A stretch of DNA of 64,000 nt from Gerris lacustris. Taxonomy: Eukaryota > Arthropoda > Insecta > Hemiptera > Gerridae. Shown here piece after piece: positions 49,166 to 62,493 of the stretch. A program made the position numbers and the translations under genes. The notes under the pieces are model-generated. The model had not been told where the DNA came from and made no database searches. It saw only the letters and a program-made list of their open reading frames with translations. Numbering within the stretch: position 1 is the stretch's first letter; the number at the start of each line of letters is the position of its first letter. Where the stretch lies: assembly GCA_951217055.1 (NCBI GenBank), contig OX578280.1:31377128-31441127 (forward strand), written 5' to 3'.

Positions 49166-50935
49166 AGGTACTTGTGGTCCAGATAATTGTGTAGGAGCTG
49201 GTACTTAAATAGTTCAGGTAATTGTGTACGAGCTCTCAATTAGCACATTTTATTTTTGACTTCTGGCATACGAGATTTATAATATTTTTTTTTGTGATTT
49301 ATGATTAACAAAGGTTGAATTCAATTTGCAAAATTTAATAATAAGCAACTATGATCAACTCATTAGCCAGGTTATAATTATTAATATTTTATTTTAATTT
49401 ACCTTAAACTTTAATTTGTGTTTGAGAGGGTAAAAGAAATCAACAAATACTATATAATTACTCTAAGAACAAGGAAAATGAAGCTCAAAAGCGTTTAGAA
49501 AATTAAACCGACAACAAGCTGTTTCGTATTTACGATATATTTGAGCGGCTAAGGAACATGAAGGAGATGTGATTCTGGAATATGCTCCCAAGAGAATAAG
49601 CTTTGTAATGTCTTGGAAAACAGATATTAAACCAATTTTAGACATTGCTTACCACTGACAAATCTATAAATATCAGAGCAAAGCCCACACAGGGTAATAA
49701 TAACCTTTAAATTCGATGACTGTACATTTCCCATTTAAACAGAATAATTGCCACTAAAGTTATGTGGGTGGCTCAGGGGTCGTGGTCTCACCTTAGGATA
49801 ATTCGGAAAATGTATTGATCTAACATGTATATAAATATTTTATAAGTCAAGACTTCTTTTCGACTGAGTTCCTAGATAGACAATAATAGAATAGAGGAAA
49901 ATGCTATCAGCGGACCATTAATTTGTTTCAGGAACCATTTTTTGTTTGTTAAGAAAACAACAAATCTGGAGATACTATTATTAGTTTAATTTTGGCATAA
50001 ATATACCTTATAGCGGCGACAAATGTCGGTTCGTTTGTGAATTCTAAATTAGTCCTCTATATAAATACAGTCCTAGATATTACACTTTACTAAGTATATA
50101 GCGCAGTCAACTATACTATACGTCTAGTATTATATAACTATGGTATAAAGTCCAAAAATAGAATTCACCTTCAACAAAATCCAAAAGTTTTGGTAAAGTT
50201 CGGTAACTGTTTAAATTATGTTCATGGGGGATTCTTGCTTTGATCCTTGTACAAATACCCTTATTATACAGTGCCCTATAACTCCGTATAACTACGAGGA
50301 ATGCAAAAATATAATACATTTTGTTGCAAATTACATCAGATTTAATGTTTTATCCTGTAGTTAGTTAAAAAATAATCAGTAATTGAATTTTGTTAAATTT
50401 GGTTTTTACCTTTGTTTAGACTTAAGTTATCTTTTATGTTCTTAGTTTGCCTGGTTATTAAACCTGACTATACGCTGTTTTGTAATACTCCCTATATAGC
50501 ACTTACTCATCACATTATTTAGCATTCCTGTTTATTTATATTGTCTATCTTTACTTTAATATATTTAATATTTTTATATCTTAAAACATTATTCATCTGT
50601 ATATCAATTTGTGTATCATAACTGTGAATTATCCTATCACTGCTATCCTAATATATGACTATACTTACCTGGTATTGTACTTTTATCATTATTTATGCTA
50701 TCCTTTTATACCTCATATTAATGAACAAATTTATATTATTTCCCATAATTTGTAATTTAATATCCTTAATAAATACAGTCCACATACTTTGTAACTTTCT
50801 ATTATAATCTTTGTTATTACCACCTTTAGAACTTTAATATTATTTTTTGTTAATGTATGTAACTCTAAATTTTTGACAAGCAAAACAGTGTATTAAATTA
50901 GAATAAATACTAATACATAAAGTAGATTAACTCAC

Positions 50936-51121
50936 GGTTTTTGAGAGAGTAAGGGTTATCCCTGATCTCACGCTGAAGTCCCTTCCAGAGTTTGGATACG
51001 ATGAGGGAATACGCCAAGCTCATGATGAGAAGTGGTACTAGAAGAAGAATGGTATCCAAAAACAGATTGTAACCTCGTTCACTGTATAATGAACCCCACT
51101 CCTCTCTGCACTTATGACGAC
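50936..51121 (-). CDS. internal exon of a rhodopsin-type neuropeptide GPCR
   Basis: A 186-bp exon in an open frame, with acceptor TTGTGCAG and donor C|GTGAGT, both in phase 1. It codes an extracellular loop 2 Cys-containing stretch (KCREEW), a hydrophobic helix fitting transmembrane segment 5 (LFLDTILLLVPLLIMSLAYS) with the conserved Pro, and the start of intracellular loop 3 (KLWKGLQREIR). The C-x-E-x-W loop and LW-x-GL-x-x-E end resemble insect peptide receptors of the trissin/CCK-like kind, but subtype is not secure. Exons for helices 1-4 and 6-7 were not found, so they lie in long introns or outside the window, or this is a remnant. Confidence 0.7.
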
Positions 51122-53256
51122 CTGCACAATCATACCACAAACAAATTTGTAATTTACTGTCAAGATGTAGATAGTGCAATTTAGAAATAATCTCTAAAGC
51201 AAGTTCCTTGCCATATATAAGCAATTATGCCAATTGCTGACAGCAATTCTGTTATAGATTGAACTCCAAACATGTTTTCCCTAAATTACGTATTTATTTC
51301 CCTTTTTCAGTGTAGTCGGGCTTATATAAAATCAATTCGATTAAAAAAGATGAAATAACTTGATTTAAGTCCCATATCTCTCCTAAATAAATTGAAAATA
51401 CACCCTCTTATTCTAGATATAAACAAATTGACCTGTCAGAATTAAGGTTGTATTGTGACAACAATAGTTGTATTGCGTTTTTGGGATTTTCTTACTTGAT
51501 ATTTTCAAGATGGCGGCCAATATGTCGTACAACTACACAAAAAGTATTTAGTCAGAATATGACATGTTATACATAATTATGAAGGTCTTGAAGAGTAGGA
51601 AAAGAATACATAACTATTATTTAAAAATTTAGATTCTTTGCCGGTATTCTGAAAAAAAATATGGCTAAAAAATGTTGTAGTTGGAAAAAAGTAAAACCTA
51701 TATAGCATGTAACACATCATTTTAAAGCTCTTTTCGGATAGATTAAGAATATGTAAGTTGTCCCTCAAAAAATATTTCCTGGCAGCCATATTAAAAAGAA
51801 ATATGGCTATATATGCCAGACTAAGATGCAAATTTTTCTTTACGCGCCATATCACTAGTTAATTAGTCAAAATGGAGCTAGAAAGCGTAATGTAGGTAGG
51901 TCATATAGGACCTAGGTGGGGTCGTATAGGATGTAGGGTATTTAAGTGGGGGTGCCACCCGGCACTACCCTCTAGTCCAATCACATTTTTACTACGTTTT
52001 TTATTAGCTTTCTTTTTTGTTTGTTTGTCCAGTACAAATCTTGCAATTGATTTTTAACTAACTTCCCGAGTAGCTAAACATTTGAAACATTTAGAATAGC
52101 TCAGAACACGATGGCAATGTATTATTTTAATACTTTTAGCCATCTTTCAGCAGAAATTAATTAGTTTTCAGCAAATTTTGCTATATGGAAAGTTAGTTAT
52201 TTAAGTAAGTTATTTTATTTGTTTTGACATATCCCATAGTATTTACAATCTTCATTTTGACGGGTTTCAAATTTGTGATTTTTATTAAGAGGTAAACATT
52301 TAATGACAGCGAAAAGTAAGCAAAGAAATAAATTAATTGACGTGTGACACCCAGGTTTGTTTACACTCGTGTCCTAGGTATAGGTTTACTTTTTCTGCAT
52401 CTGTACTTCTCTACTTGTACACATTTTTCTTTTCTTACTGTCCCTACAAAGGGGCTTATCAATGGCACAGTTTAGATTCGGTGTTGGTGAGATCCGTTGT
52501 ACAAGGATTTGTCCTTTTATAGGTTTAAGATCAGCTCTCTAGATAGTTGTCATTATTATGTGAAGTAAATAAATTCGGAACAATTTTTTTTCCACTAGCA
52601 TTATAATATATAACAATGATAATTATATTATCAACATTACATATATGATTCAACAGAAAATTTAAAAACGTAGAACATATATAATAAGTTCTTTTTATCT
52701 TGTAATTTTAAACAATCAACTTACCATGATTAACTATTACCTTAATATTAAATAATTATTGCAGTGCGCCCGCTTCAATGATAGTGCCACGCAATGCCTA
52801 GTTTTATGTGTTATACATATTTATCTATTACAATAAAAATATCATTAAATTTTAATAATATATTTTTCCACTTTGTCAAATATTATTGTATCCTTATTTC
52901 AATATTCATGTATTTCTATTTTGTTGCTTTTTTACTATCTGATCTTTCACCGACAATCCCACTTTTTAGTATTTATACCGAGCATGAATAAACAATTTCG
53001 CATAAGGACAGGCGGAATGGATTTTAGAGTAATAAAAAAAGGAACAAGTGCGAGAGAAAAAAAATTAGGAAAAAGCAATTTTGAGGGTTTTATTTGGTAT
53101 ATATGAGATGAAAGTGCAGTTGAAAGCTTTTATTAGAAAAACCAAAAGAGTTTTAAAACTAGAGACGCTTCGACTAGTGACCAAAAGCAAATAATCTAAA
53201 ATATCTATAGTTGTATTTAAATAAGTAGAGAGAACCTCATCATATAAAATCATATA

Positions 53257-53302
<46 letters not shown>

Positions 53303-54311
53303 ATAATCAAAAATATATGAACAGTCGGACCTCCTTGTAACGAACTTCTATACTAGGTGTGCAATGCAGTTGTCTGCTTGCAATATTGAGCAGAGCATGC
53401 ATACTGAGCGTGCACAGTCAATGAGTCAGAGGTAAACAGCTGATAGTATAAATATCATAAACATAACTAATATACATAAATTAACATGTATATTTATAAA
53501 CAGCTGAAATCGTATCAAAAAATGGTAATATTTATCATTTTTTTAATTAAAAAAACATTTTTTTCCTGTTTTTATATTTTACCACCCTCTTAAATGACCA
53601 TATGACAAAAGTGAAAATTACATCAATAACTGTACTCTTAAAGAGCTTTCCAACGACATGCATCATGATCATGAAGGACATATACTATTTTTGATTTTGT
53701 ACCTCGTACTGTACCCCGTACCCCTGTGTACCAATTTGGACCATTTCAGATATATATATCTTCCTGTGGTTGGTCACTATAACTGTGCCGAATTTTGCGG
53801 AGCGGTTCAGCCGTTCAGGAGGAGTATGTGTCCAACAAAATGCAAAGTGTGGTATAAGTGCTTCGCTTCGCTCAGCTCAAGAACGAAAATCTCTTTGCAA
53901 CAAATATGTTTTAAGTCCCTCGAATTATTCTCTACAAAAAAGAGTTAATAATAATTAAATAAAATAATTTCTCTACAACGAACAAAATTCATAGAAATAA
54001 GGATACAGATCCGACCGACAGACTTTCTGTGAATTAATATTGGCATTGTATTATAATTCCTTTAAAATCCTTAAAGCATTTTTAGGAGTTCTTTGCACAA
54101 ACACTCTAATAATTTGACGTATTCTACCTCCATTAGTTAAAGTGGAATTGTAATCATCTTTGCATAGTACAGAAAAGTTTCTTACTTTCGTTTCGGACGT
54201 TTATAAAGCTCTTGACTCTTCACAGAGTAATTTACTTACCGTACTAAAGTCTTAAAGGAAAAACATTCAGAAAAAATGTATTTATTCGATAGCGCAGATA
54301 AAGGAATGATA
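51122..54311. other. AT-rich stretch, probably intron or intergenic
   Basis: No coding exon is recognised. A run of about 40 A lies near 53260-53300. A fragment of repeat family D occurs at 52763-52801 (GCTTCAATGATAGTGCCACG). Around 53640-53840 there is repeat text including GCGGAGCGGTTCAGCCGTTC. If the GPCR exon is real, its upstream introns may cover this DNA. Confidence 0.4.
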
Positions 54312-55224
54312 ACAAGGAACAGGCCCGGACTGGCCCGCCGGCCCGCCGGCCGTCGGGCCGGTGCGCCTTTTAGAATATCATGATCAACGCCATCAACAAA
54401 ATAAAAAAAAAAAGTTAAATAAAAAAAAATATATATTTTTGGGAGATAAAAATAAATATGAGAGATAAAACAAATAAGAGTTTAATTCGGAGTTAAAAAT
54501 GTTATGAAACGGTATGGTTTAGAGCTCAGTTTGGTTTCCAAGTTAGTTGTCAATACCTATATAATTATATGCGTGCGAAAGTATAAGTATATCCGAATAG
54601 AGATAACCGATTCTCCCTTCTTCATTTTGGACTGGTAGAGAGATCGCGGTTTAACTTAGATTCTAACTCTTTTCTTTCTTATCTAGGAAATTTTACCTTC
54701 CTTTGTAGTTGTTATCTTTTCTGCCCTTCCCTTAATTTTTGAATTGTTATCTCCTAATCAAATGAAAATATCTTAGCTTAGATCTGTACTGTTATAGCTC
54801 TCGTGCAAGGTGGTTTGGTTGAAACTAAAAAGTTGTGCTATTTTTATTTCATATTGAATATTTTAGTTATTTTGAGTGTAACATTTAATTGTTTTACTGA
54901 AGAATTCAATTGAAAAGGTAAGTGCGTGAATTTATCAGACTATAGCTTGATAAAATATATTTATTTTATAAATTTATTATACTATAAATTTCGTGTGTCC
55001 AAAAATGTGAAAAACTATTAAAAATGTGCGGTCTTTTGGGCCATAGAAAAAATAAGAATAACAATTTGATCTGATAACTGGGAATCTGGGAATCCAAAAT
55101 GGCGAATAATTCATGTCACTCAAAAAAAAAAATATTGCTTTAAAATTTTGGGTGGGATATCTAATAAAAGGTGAAGAGTAGATTACAAATATATATAAAA
55201 TTTAAATTACCTCGTCGTTATATA

Positions 55225-55267
55225 CAGTCTATAAGATTAGAGTTGGCACAATCGAAGGCGGGAAAAT
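55225..55267 (+). repeat. left terminal inverted repeat of the DD82E element
   Basis: 43 bp, perfect inverse of 62494-62536. It contains GGCACAATCGAAGGCGGGAA. Confidence 0.9.
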
Positions 55268-56915
55268 ATTGACGTTGCAACCTTTAGTTTTTAACAAAAA
55301 AATCCCTCTTTAATAGAAACAAAAAAAAATCCCTACACTATGGCAACCCTGGAGTCAGGTTACATTACTAATTGTATTTTGGAATTTGTGAAGTGTTGGC
55401 GCCAATGGATGCGATCTTATAAGGATATAAATAAAAGTCTATCCACCAATAACTTGTAAAGCATATAATAACTGCAAAACCGGCTTTCAACGTAAATAAT
55501 AATCGATTTTGTAAATCAATGCTATTATTTTATTAATTATGTTACCGCTAAAATCTTCCCAATGTGCTAATATTTGTTTAAAATGTATAAGAACTTGGTT
55601 AAATAGGGTCTTACTATATTTATCAGTAGAGCAGTAAGAATATTCATGGAATTGATAAAAGCAAGCAATTGCAGAAGCAACTATTGGAGAAATCATTATG
55701 CTATGGACTGACCAACTACTAACTTGGGGTCAGCTTGAAGTTTTAAGTTTGCTTATCTGACAGAGATTAATAACTAAGGGTTCATTTAAATGTTTCCTTG
55801 CATTAGGTTTTAAACAGATCTCTCTGCATTTGCTCACTATACTTGTACCCTCCCTCTGATATGGATGATGCATCTATCTTAAGTGAGGGAAGCAACCAAT
55901 GTAGGGGTGGATTGACCAGTGATGTTAGCAACCCTCCTCGGGACCCCAAAAGACTTTGGGGTCATTTTACCGTTGGTTTAGGGGCCCTTTGATAAGGGAA
56001 CCCTCCCTGGTTGGCCCTGTCAGTCACTGAACCAATTAAATGCTAGGTTCAAAGTAAAGTAGGATGCATTGGAAATAGAGAATTTAAAGCATATTCCTAC
56101 ATTTTTGATAAAATTATTATCTTTTAGCTAACCGATTGACAGTAGGCATGTCTTTGTTTAGCAGCTTGAGTACATAACATGGTTGCATATCCAAAATATG
56201 TCTACATGGACTTGGTGATGCCACATCTCTTGAGGAAAGAAATGTTATTAGTCCAGAACTTCCTCCTCATGGTCTATGCTGAAAGAATATAGCATTGAGG
56301 AGGGGACATTACACACTAAATTGTTATTTACTTACTTAAGTCTTTTTTTTAATAAAGAATAATATTTTTACACCTCACATGTCAGAGCTCCTAAACCAAG
56401 TCTATGATTACAGCTTTGATTGCCGTGTGCTATAGTGCCTGAATTCTTTTTATATTTAAATATAGAGGGAGGCAAGCATAAGTTGTAATCCCATTGTATT
56501 TCATCTTTCTATTTAAAAACTATTGGTTCATCAATAGTCATAAGATAACAGAAATGTCTCAGTCAATTGGTTTTTTACTAACCAACTTATGCAACTAAAC
56601 ACTACTATTTACTTGACTTTTAATGATGCAGAAGAAAAAATAGATTTTGATACTTACAATACTCTCAATTATGCTTATGTGCGTACTTTTTACAAGCTGG
56701 TCCTGAAAGGGTCAATTCTATTACAGAAGTTACTATGTAAGTGATTAATTGAATTCATATATAAGGTAAGAAAATTTGATGTAGAAAAATTCAAAAAAAG
56801 TGTTACATCAAATTCTTTCTTAGTGAATTCTTTGTAAGTATATAAGCAAACAATGAAAGAAAATATAAGCAACAGAAAACTGAATTTTATTTTTATATAT
56901 AGTATAGTAATAAAT
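55268..56915. other. non-coding 3' part of the DD82E element
   Basis: 1.6 kb between the left inverted repeat and the 3' end of the transposase gene. No ORF with family resemblance was found. A minus-strand AATAAA at 56916-56921 was probably the gene's original poly(A) signal before the MITE inserted. Confidence 0.45.
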
Positions 56916-56928
56916 TTTATTTATAATA

Positions 56929-57996
56929 GTCCAGTGCAATTAGACAAAAAAAATGCTTAACTTCGGAAAAATTAGGGGAAAAATTAATTTTGGCATGAAC
57001 CTTGATATTGCGGTTCTAAACTAAAAGTCAAAAGTCCCCATTGATCCGAGTGCCGCTAAAAGAACTACGCGGGGGTCAAAGGTGATCAAAATCGTTTTTT
57101 TGAGAATATCTCAGTAACGGCCACGTTTACAGAAAAAAATACAAGTAAACAAATTTGTAGCTTAGAACATTTCTACAAAAAAGATCTCATGACTTTTATT
57201 CTTAGGTGTAACGGTTTTGGAGATAACCTCAATTTACCTTCGTATTTATCATGCAAAGTGCACTCCATTCAACACCACCTTAGGCCCAATTCACACACGA
57301 GTGGCGTGGCGCTGGTTTGTGCCGCCTCTATATGCTAACTTATGGCCCAATTTAAACTGTTACGGCGTGGTATAGAGGGTTTTAAGTGGCGCCTTCGCCA
57401 CGCCACTCCGACGTCACTCATGACTTATTGAAGTGCCGTGCCACTTGCAAATTATTCATTTCTTTCTACGTTCTTCCTGTGTCTTTCTGTCTTATTGTGT
57501 GTGAGGTCACAATTGGCGTGGAGGGGCGTGGTGGAGGCGCCACTTGACGCCCTCTACCACGCCATAACAGTGTACATTGGGTCATAAGTTTGCTTATAGA
57601 GGCGGCACAAACCAGCGCCACGCCACTCGTGTGTGAATTGGGCCTAAGGTGGTGTTGAATGGAGTGCACTTTGCATGATAAATACGAAGGTAAATTGAGG
57701 CTATCTCCAAAACCGTTACACCTGAGAATAAAAGTCATGAGATCTTTTTTGTAGGAAATGTTCTAAGCTACAAATTTGTTTACTTGTATTTTTTCTGTAA
57801 ACGTGGCCGTTACTGAGATCTGAGATATTTTCAAAAAACTGATTTTGATCATCTTTGACCCTGCGTAGTTCTTTTAGCGGCACTCGGATCAATGGGACTT
57901 TTGACATTTTGTTTAAAAAACCGCAATATCATGGTTCATGCCGAAATTCAGCTTTCCCCTAATTTTTCCGAAGAGAAATGTCTAATTGCACTGGAC
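56929..57996. mobile_element. foldback MITE, GTCCAGTGCAATTAGAC family, copy 2
   Basis: 1068 bp with inverted ends GTCCAGTGCAATTAGAC and TA on both sides (56927-56928, 57997-57998). Arms of about 350 bp are near inverse. It is inserted exactly at the end of the transposase ORF, and its own first base completes the TAG now used as stop. The centre was a palindrome CACCACCTTAAGGTGGTG, into which a second MITE inserted. Confidence 0.9.
57283..57644. mobile_element. innermost MITE with GGCCCAATTCACACACGAG ends
   Basis: 362 bp. Left end GGCCCAATTCACACACGAGT, right end its inverse, TA on both sides (57281-57282, 57645-57646). GC-rich arms contain GTGGCGTGGCGCTGGTTTGT and its inverse, and a middle block GTGGCGCC is mirrored too. 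It is non-coding. Confidence 0.85.
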
Positions 57997-60900
57997 TATA
58001 AAGGAAACACTCCTTCTATATCTTCAGAGATATCTTCTGGTTCGTCAATTTCTGAACTGTCTTCTTCTTCAGTTGAAGCATCGGTCTCTCTGTCACCTCC
58101 TCCTAGACTTATAATAAACCTGTCAATGTCTTCATCAAGCCTGGCCTCTCTACTAGTGTCCTCATTAATGACGTTCCACACATGACGGACACATCGCGAC
58201 CAGTTTTCACCCGTGACATTCTCAATACCTTCACGGGTCAATGCTTCCACTTCTCTAATGGTGAATTTTTTATTTTTATTTGCCACATAACCCTTCACTT
58301 GAGCCCAAATTAGTTCAATAGGGTTATAGTGGCAGTGATAAGGAGGCAGTCTTATGACTTTGTGCCCTCTTTCCTCGGCCTTAACATCCACAAAATAATT
58401 TTTTTTTACAGGTTTATGTAAATTTATGAGCTCTAAAAGTTGGGCCCTTGTATAGTTCTCTTCAAAGTCTATATTATTTTCTCGTAGCCACTCTTGCATT
58501 TGTGCTTTTAAGGAGGTGGAATTAGGGCATTTGTTCATAACTTTTGAATGATATGGTGCATTGTCCATAACAATGACACTCTCCTTGGGAATATTTGGCA
58601 ACAGTTGCTTCTGGAACCACTCATAAAATCTTTCGTGATTCATTTCCTCATGGTAGTCCCCAGTTTTACTAGATTGAAATAAAAGGCAGGAGTTTGAGAC
58701 CCAACCCGATGCCATACCAGCATGCAGGAGGATAAGCCTTTTACCTGCAACAGAAGAAATATGTTTCAAATTATAATATGAAAAATTACAGAATATAGAA
58801 GATAAGATGTGAGGATCTGCAAGTTTCTCAGATTCAAATCTTATAACCAGATTTCTTTTTTTACTTTTTCCAACATTAGAAAGTGGGTATGTTTAATCGA
58901 AAACTTTTATTGACAACAATGCCAGTCTCTATCAGCTATTAGTTTGCTAATAAACGAGTTTCAACAACTACAACAATACCCGACAAAGTTTACTCACTAC
59001 AGCTAATGCTTATTTTATTATAAGAAGTAGAAGTCATATTTTCAGGAAATGTGAGGAGGCCCGTTTCTGAAAGTATCCTCACAAATTATTCCACTGTTGA
59101 ATTAACTGATTCTTATGCCATGCAATATTTTATAGCTCTATTTTTTTTTGAGATGATGTAGTAAAGAGATCATGTAGTAGTTATGAAATCTCATTTATAA
59201 TTTTAAAATATCAACAACATTCTATCAAAGTCTATGATTTGAAATGGTATGAGCTTTGTTTGATTTTCCAAGTCACATACATGCAAATAATACTTTTCCA
59301 TGAAATTGCTTACATTTAATTGTACTTAATTAAAAAATTGCACACTGTAAACAACTGCATAAATCTGTACTTGAAACAGATCTATACAGCTTTCTCTGCC
59401 TTCAGCTCCCCATTTAATTCTTGTAGTTGTTGTATCTTTCTTATTATTATTATTGTTAATAATAAACATATTACTTTACTTAACTAATTCACTTAGTAGT
59501 ACTTTAAAAGAAAGTAAGAACATTACCTTTTCCAACTGGAACAAGTGATGTGCCAGCTTTAGTGTTGTCAGTCCAGCCTTTACTTTTGGCATGACCAGCA
59601 TTGACCCAGGTCTCATCAAGCCAAACTATTTTGTTGCAATCCTCCCTCACAATCTCTTTCAAAAACCTGCTTCTAGCAGCAGCTATTTCGGGTTTTTCCA
59701 TCAGGAGTTTCCGGCTATTGATTTTTTTATACTCAAACCCCAGTTTATGCATAAGCCTGAAAATTTTATAGAAAAATATAACTGTATACAAATATGTTAA
59801 ATTTGTTGCATGTTTTATTCCCCACTCTTACTATTTAGGTTGAATGATACTATGCTTTTTTTGTATGTTTGCGGTGAGACTTATTGTGTTTATTATAATT
59901 CTGACAACACCGTTTGCTCCATATCATATTTTAGTATATTATTTTAATACATCAAATTAATACTAACTTGTTAACTGTAAAAACAGATCCTTCGAATAAG
60001 CCTGTATCAGCTAATGAAACTTTCAGCTTATTCAGCGTGGGATATTCTTTCCTTGAAAAATAGTCGTAAACATGCCTTCTGATGGCATCCTCTGCAAAGG
60101 AATCCATCCCTTTGAAACTTTCCCTGGGCCTCTTCTTTCCAGGGGTAACTACAGATTTGCCCTGCTCTTCAGCAACACTGATTTCTTTGTGCACTCTTAA
60201 GATGGACCTCACACTGATTCCAGTGGCCTCACTGGTTCTTTTAAGGACATTGTCAAAAGGAATTGCTTCTCTAATGTCCTCAACTCCTCGATTAATTAGT
60301 TTCTTCTCATTCTCAAAATATTGCCTGACTCGGTCAACTATTTCTCTAGTCTGGCTTCTCAGCACAACACCTCTACCCCCACAACTGCTTTTACTTCTTT
60401 CACAGCTTGTAGTACCTGCAGAGAGCAGAGAAACATATTCTTGAATAAAAAAAAAAAAATAATAAAAAATAATAAACAAAAAAAAAAAAAAATGAATGGC
60501 CGATAAGAAAAATTTGGAACTTTTTAGATAAGAAATGTTTTACATCATCCTACTTCTTTATTATCATACTGTTTTTGCTTCGAAGCTTCATTTTTAAAAT
60601 GCATCTACTAGAAGCTTTGTCCTTTTTTTAAATTAAGACTTCCTTGATTTGTTCAAACCTAAATAATAAACTCTGGTATAGGGATAAAATTCAGGATATT
60701 CACTTCAGGGGAAAATGTTTAAAAAGACCATGGGTTTAGATTTGACCTGATGAGATTAGAAGGGCACAGAGTTAATCCTACTACAAAAGATTACATACCA
60801 TCTGTTAATGTTTAAATAATAATTGTTAACCCCCCCCCCCCCCCCAGCATACTTACACTAATAATAGTCTTTTACTACCTTCAGTTTAGGTCCCTTAATA

Positions 60901-61124
60901 CTTTTTTTACTGCATTAACATAAGTACATAGCATTCTTGGTGCAAGGAAAAAATTACTAAGTAAAAAAATATTTGAATCTTTACAAATACAAACCTGAAG
61001 AAGAAGAAGTAGGTTCTAAGTAAGAGTCAAAAGATAATCTGATCCTTCTTCTAGCTCTCCTGCTTAAAGACACAGGCATTCCGCATCTACCAGGGCTAGG
61101 CATTTCCTCAGATGGAGCAGACAT
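57996..61124 (-). CDS. DDE transposase (DD82E, Tc1/mariner superfamily)
   Basis: Coding exons: 60995-61124, 59968-60415, 59527-59756 and 57996-58744 (minus strand), with phases 1, 2, 1 and consensus GT/AG borders. They give 518 residues in frame. The N-terminal 43 residues are basic and Ser-rich. A helical DNA-binding part follows (about 60-190; contains SQTREIVDRVRQYFENEK and GISVRSILRVHKE). The catalytic core (DDE_3-like) has WLDETW (D240), VMDNAPYH (D330) and NPIELIWAQVK (E413), with 82 residues between the last two. An acidic C-terminal tail (about 480-515) follows. A non-coding 5' exon probably ends at 62139 (donor ACCG|GTAAGT) and joins at 61127 (acceptor GTATAG). The product should cut and paste its element between the 43-bp inverted ends. 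The stop TAG is supplied by a MITE insertion; before it the frame would have run only three codons further. Confidence 0.88.
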
Positions 61125-61819
61125 GACCTATACAATAAATAAGAAAAATAAATAAACTTCTTAAGTTGTCTAAGTTTAATTGACAAAAAACATCAGGGTC
61201 AAACCTATGTTCAACCAAGCTTTCACTCAACTCTCCTTTTAGCCCCAAAATGATTATAGGACAACAGAAAAATGCAATCCCTATTAAAGATTGCTTACTG
61301 TTGATTTAGACCAACGGTGCGGAACTTGAGCACTATCTATACACAAGACCAAAAATTAATAGAACAGCACCATAGTAGCTTGTACTCTTTAACCTATCTT
61401 ATGAAAGTGGCTTCAATCGGCCTTTAATGCTTTACAAATGCTAAGAAATTGCTGATCAAGAATATTCATAATCTTTATCAGTCATGAGCATGTTAATGTT
61501 AATGGTTAAATTTCCACTGGCAATGCTATAGAATTGTTTTCTGTTGACTACAAATCCCACCATACTAGTTAAAATTTCACAATCTCTCAAAAACATTTAA
61601 GCTTTAAAAGTAAAACCATCGCATACAGTAGATCTTTACTACTTTGGTTTAGAACGTAACTCGAACAACTAAATAAAGGAGTCCCAAAACCCACAAAAGA
61701 GGGCAAATCTTATTTTCTCAATGATAGGCAAAGCAAAAACTAAAGTATACTAAAGTATATAACTAAAGTATTAGCAAAAAGAAAGAAATACTTGTAATGA
61801 TCGAAAATGAAATCAAATC

Positions 61820-62027
61820 GGTAAATATGTCGTGTCTGACCCACTTTGACTAAATAACTAGATATTAAGAAAAAGGGATGTTAAGTCTAATGTACATTGG
61901 GACAAAGGAACATCACACTTTTGTATATAAAAGTGTGATATTCCTTTGTCCCAATGTACATTAGACTAAATATCCCTTTATGGTTGTAGTTATTTAGACA
62001 AAGTGGGTCAGATACGACATATTTACC
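61820..62027. mobile_element. palindromic MITE in transposase 5' intron
   Basis: About 208 bp that is almost one hairpin. Ends GGTAAATATGTCGTGTCTGA and its near inverse, with a perfect 8-bp duplication ATCAAATC at 61812-61819 and 62028-62035. The middle mirrors ATGTACATTGGGACAAAGG. The 8-bp duplication suggests a hAT-type mobiliser. It lies between the predicted non-coding first exon and the first coding exon. Confidence 0.8.
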
Positions 62028-62493
62028 ATCAAATCTAATTTTTTTGTAGATGCAATCTGTCAACTTAATTATATAATATAAACACAAGACAATTTTTACA
62101 TATTATAAAATTCTTTACTTGTAAATATCAGTACTTACCGGTTTGCTAGAGACGAAATCTGCGAAGCACAGGAAATAAAAAAGTCTTTAAAATTACACTA
62201 TAAAACTTCCACAAACACAAAGCACTTATCTCTGTTAAATAAAACTTAACAAAACAAGAATAACTATGTAAAAATTGCACAAGATGAAATGAAAGAAGTT
62301 AACACGATCAGATCAAAATGAGCAATGGACGAAATGTAAACAAACAAACGTGGAGGTAGTTTTGGGGTTACAAAAAGGGAAAATAATTGTTTTCATGTTA
62401 TATTTTTTTTGTGGAACAGGGGCAGAGAAGGGATTTTTTTTTTCTGAAGTTGCAATTAAGATGGCGGACCAATAGAATCGTTTCCCTCTCCAA

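Noticed and set aside
53658..53948. 96-codon ORF with several cysteines
   Set aside because: It lies in dispersed-repeat text (GCGGAGCGGTTCAGCC type) with no signal peptide or domain pattern.
57892..58185. 97-codon plus-strand ORF, Ser-rich
   Set aside because: Antisense of the acidic transposase C-terminus and MITE arm.
60830..60846. C16 homopolymer, also near 45766 and 62971
   Set aside because: Simple low-complexity runs; no structure or function inferred.
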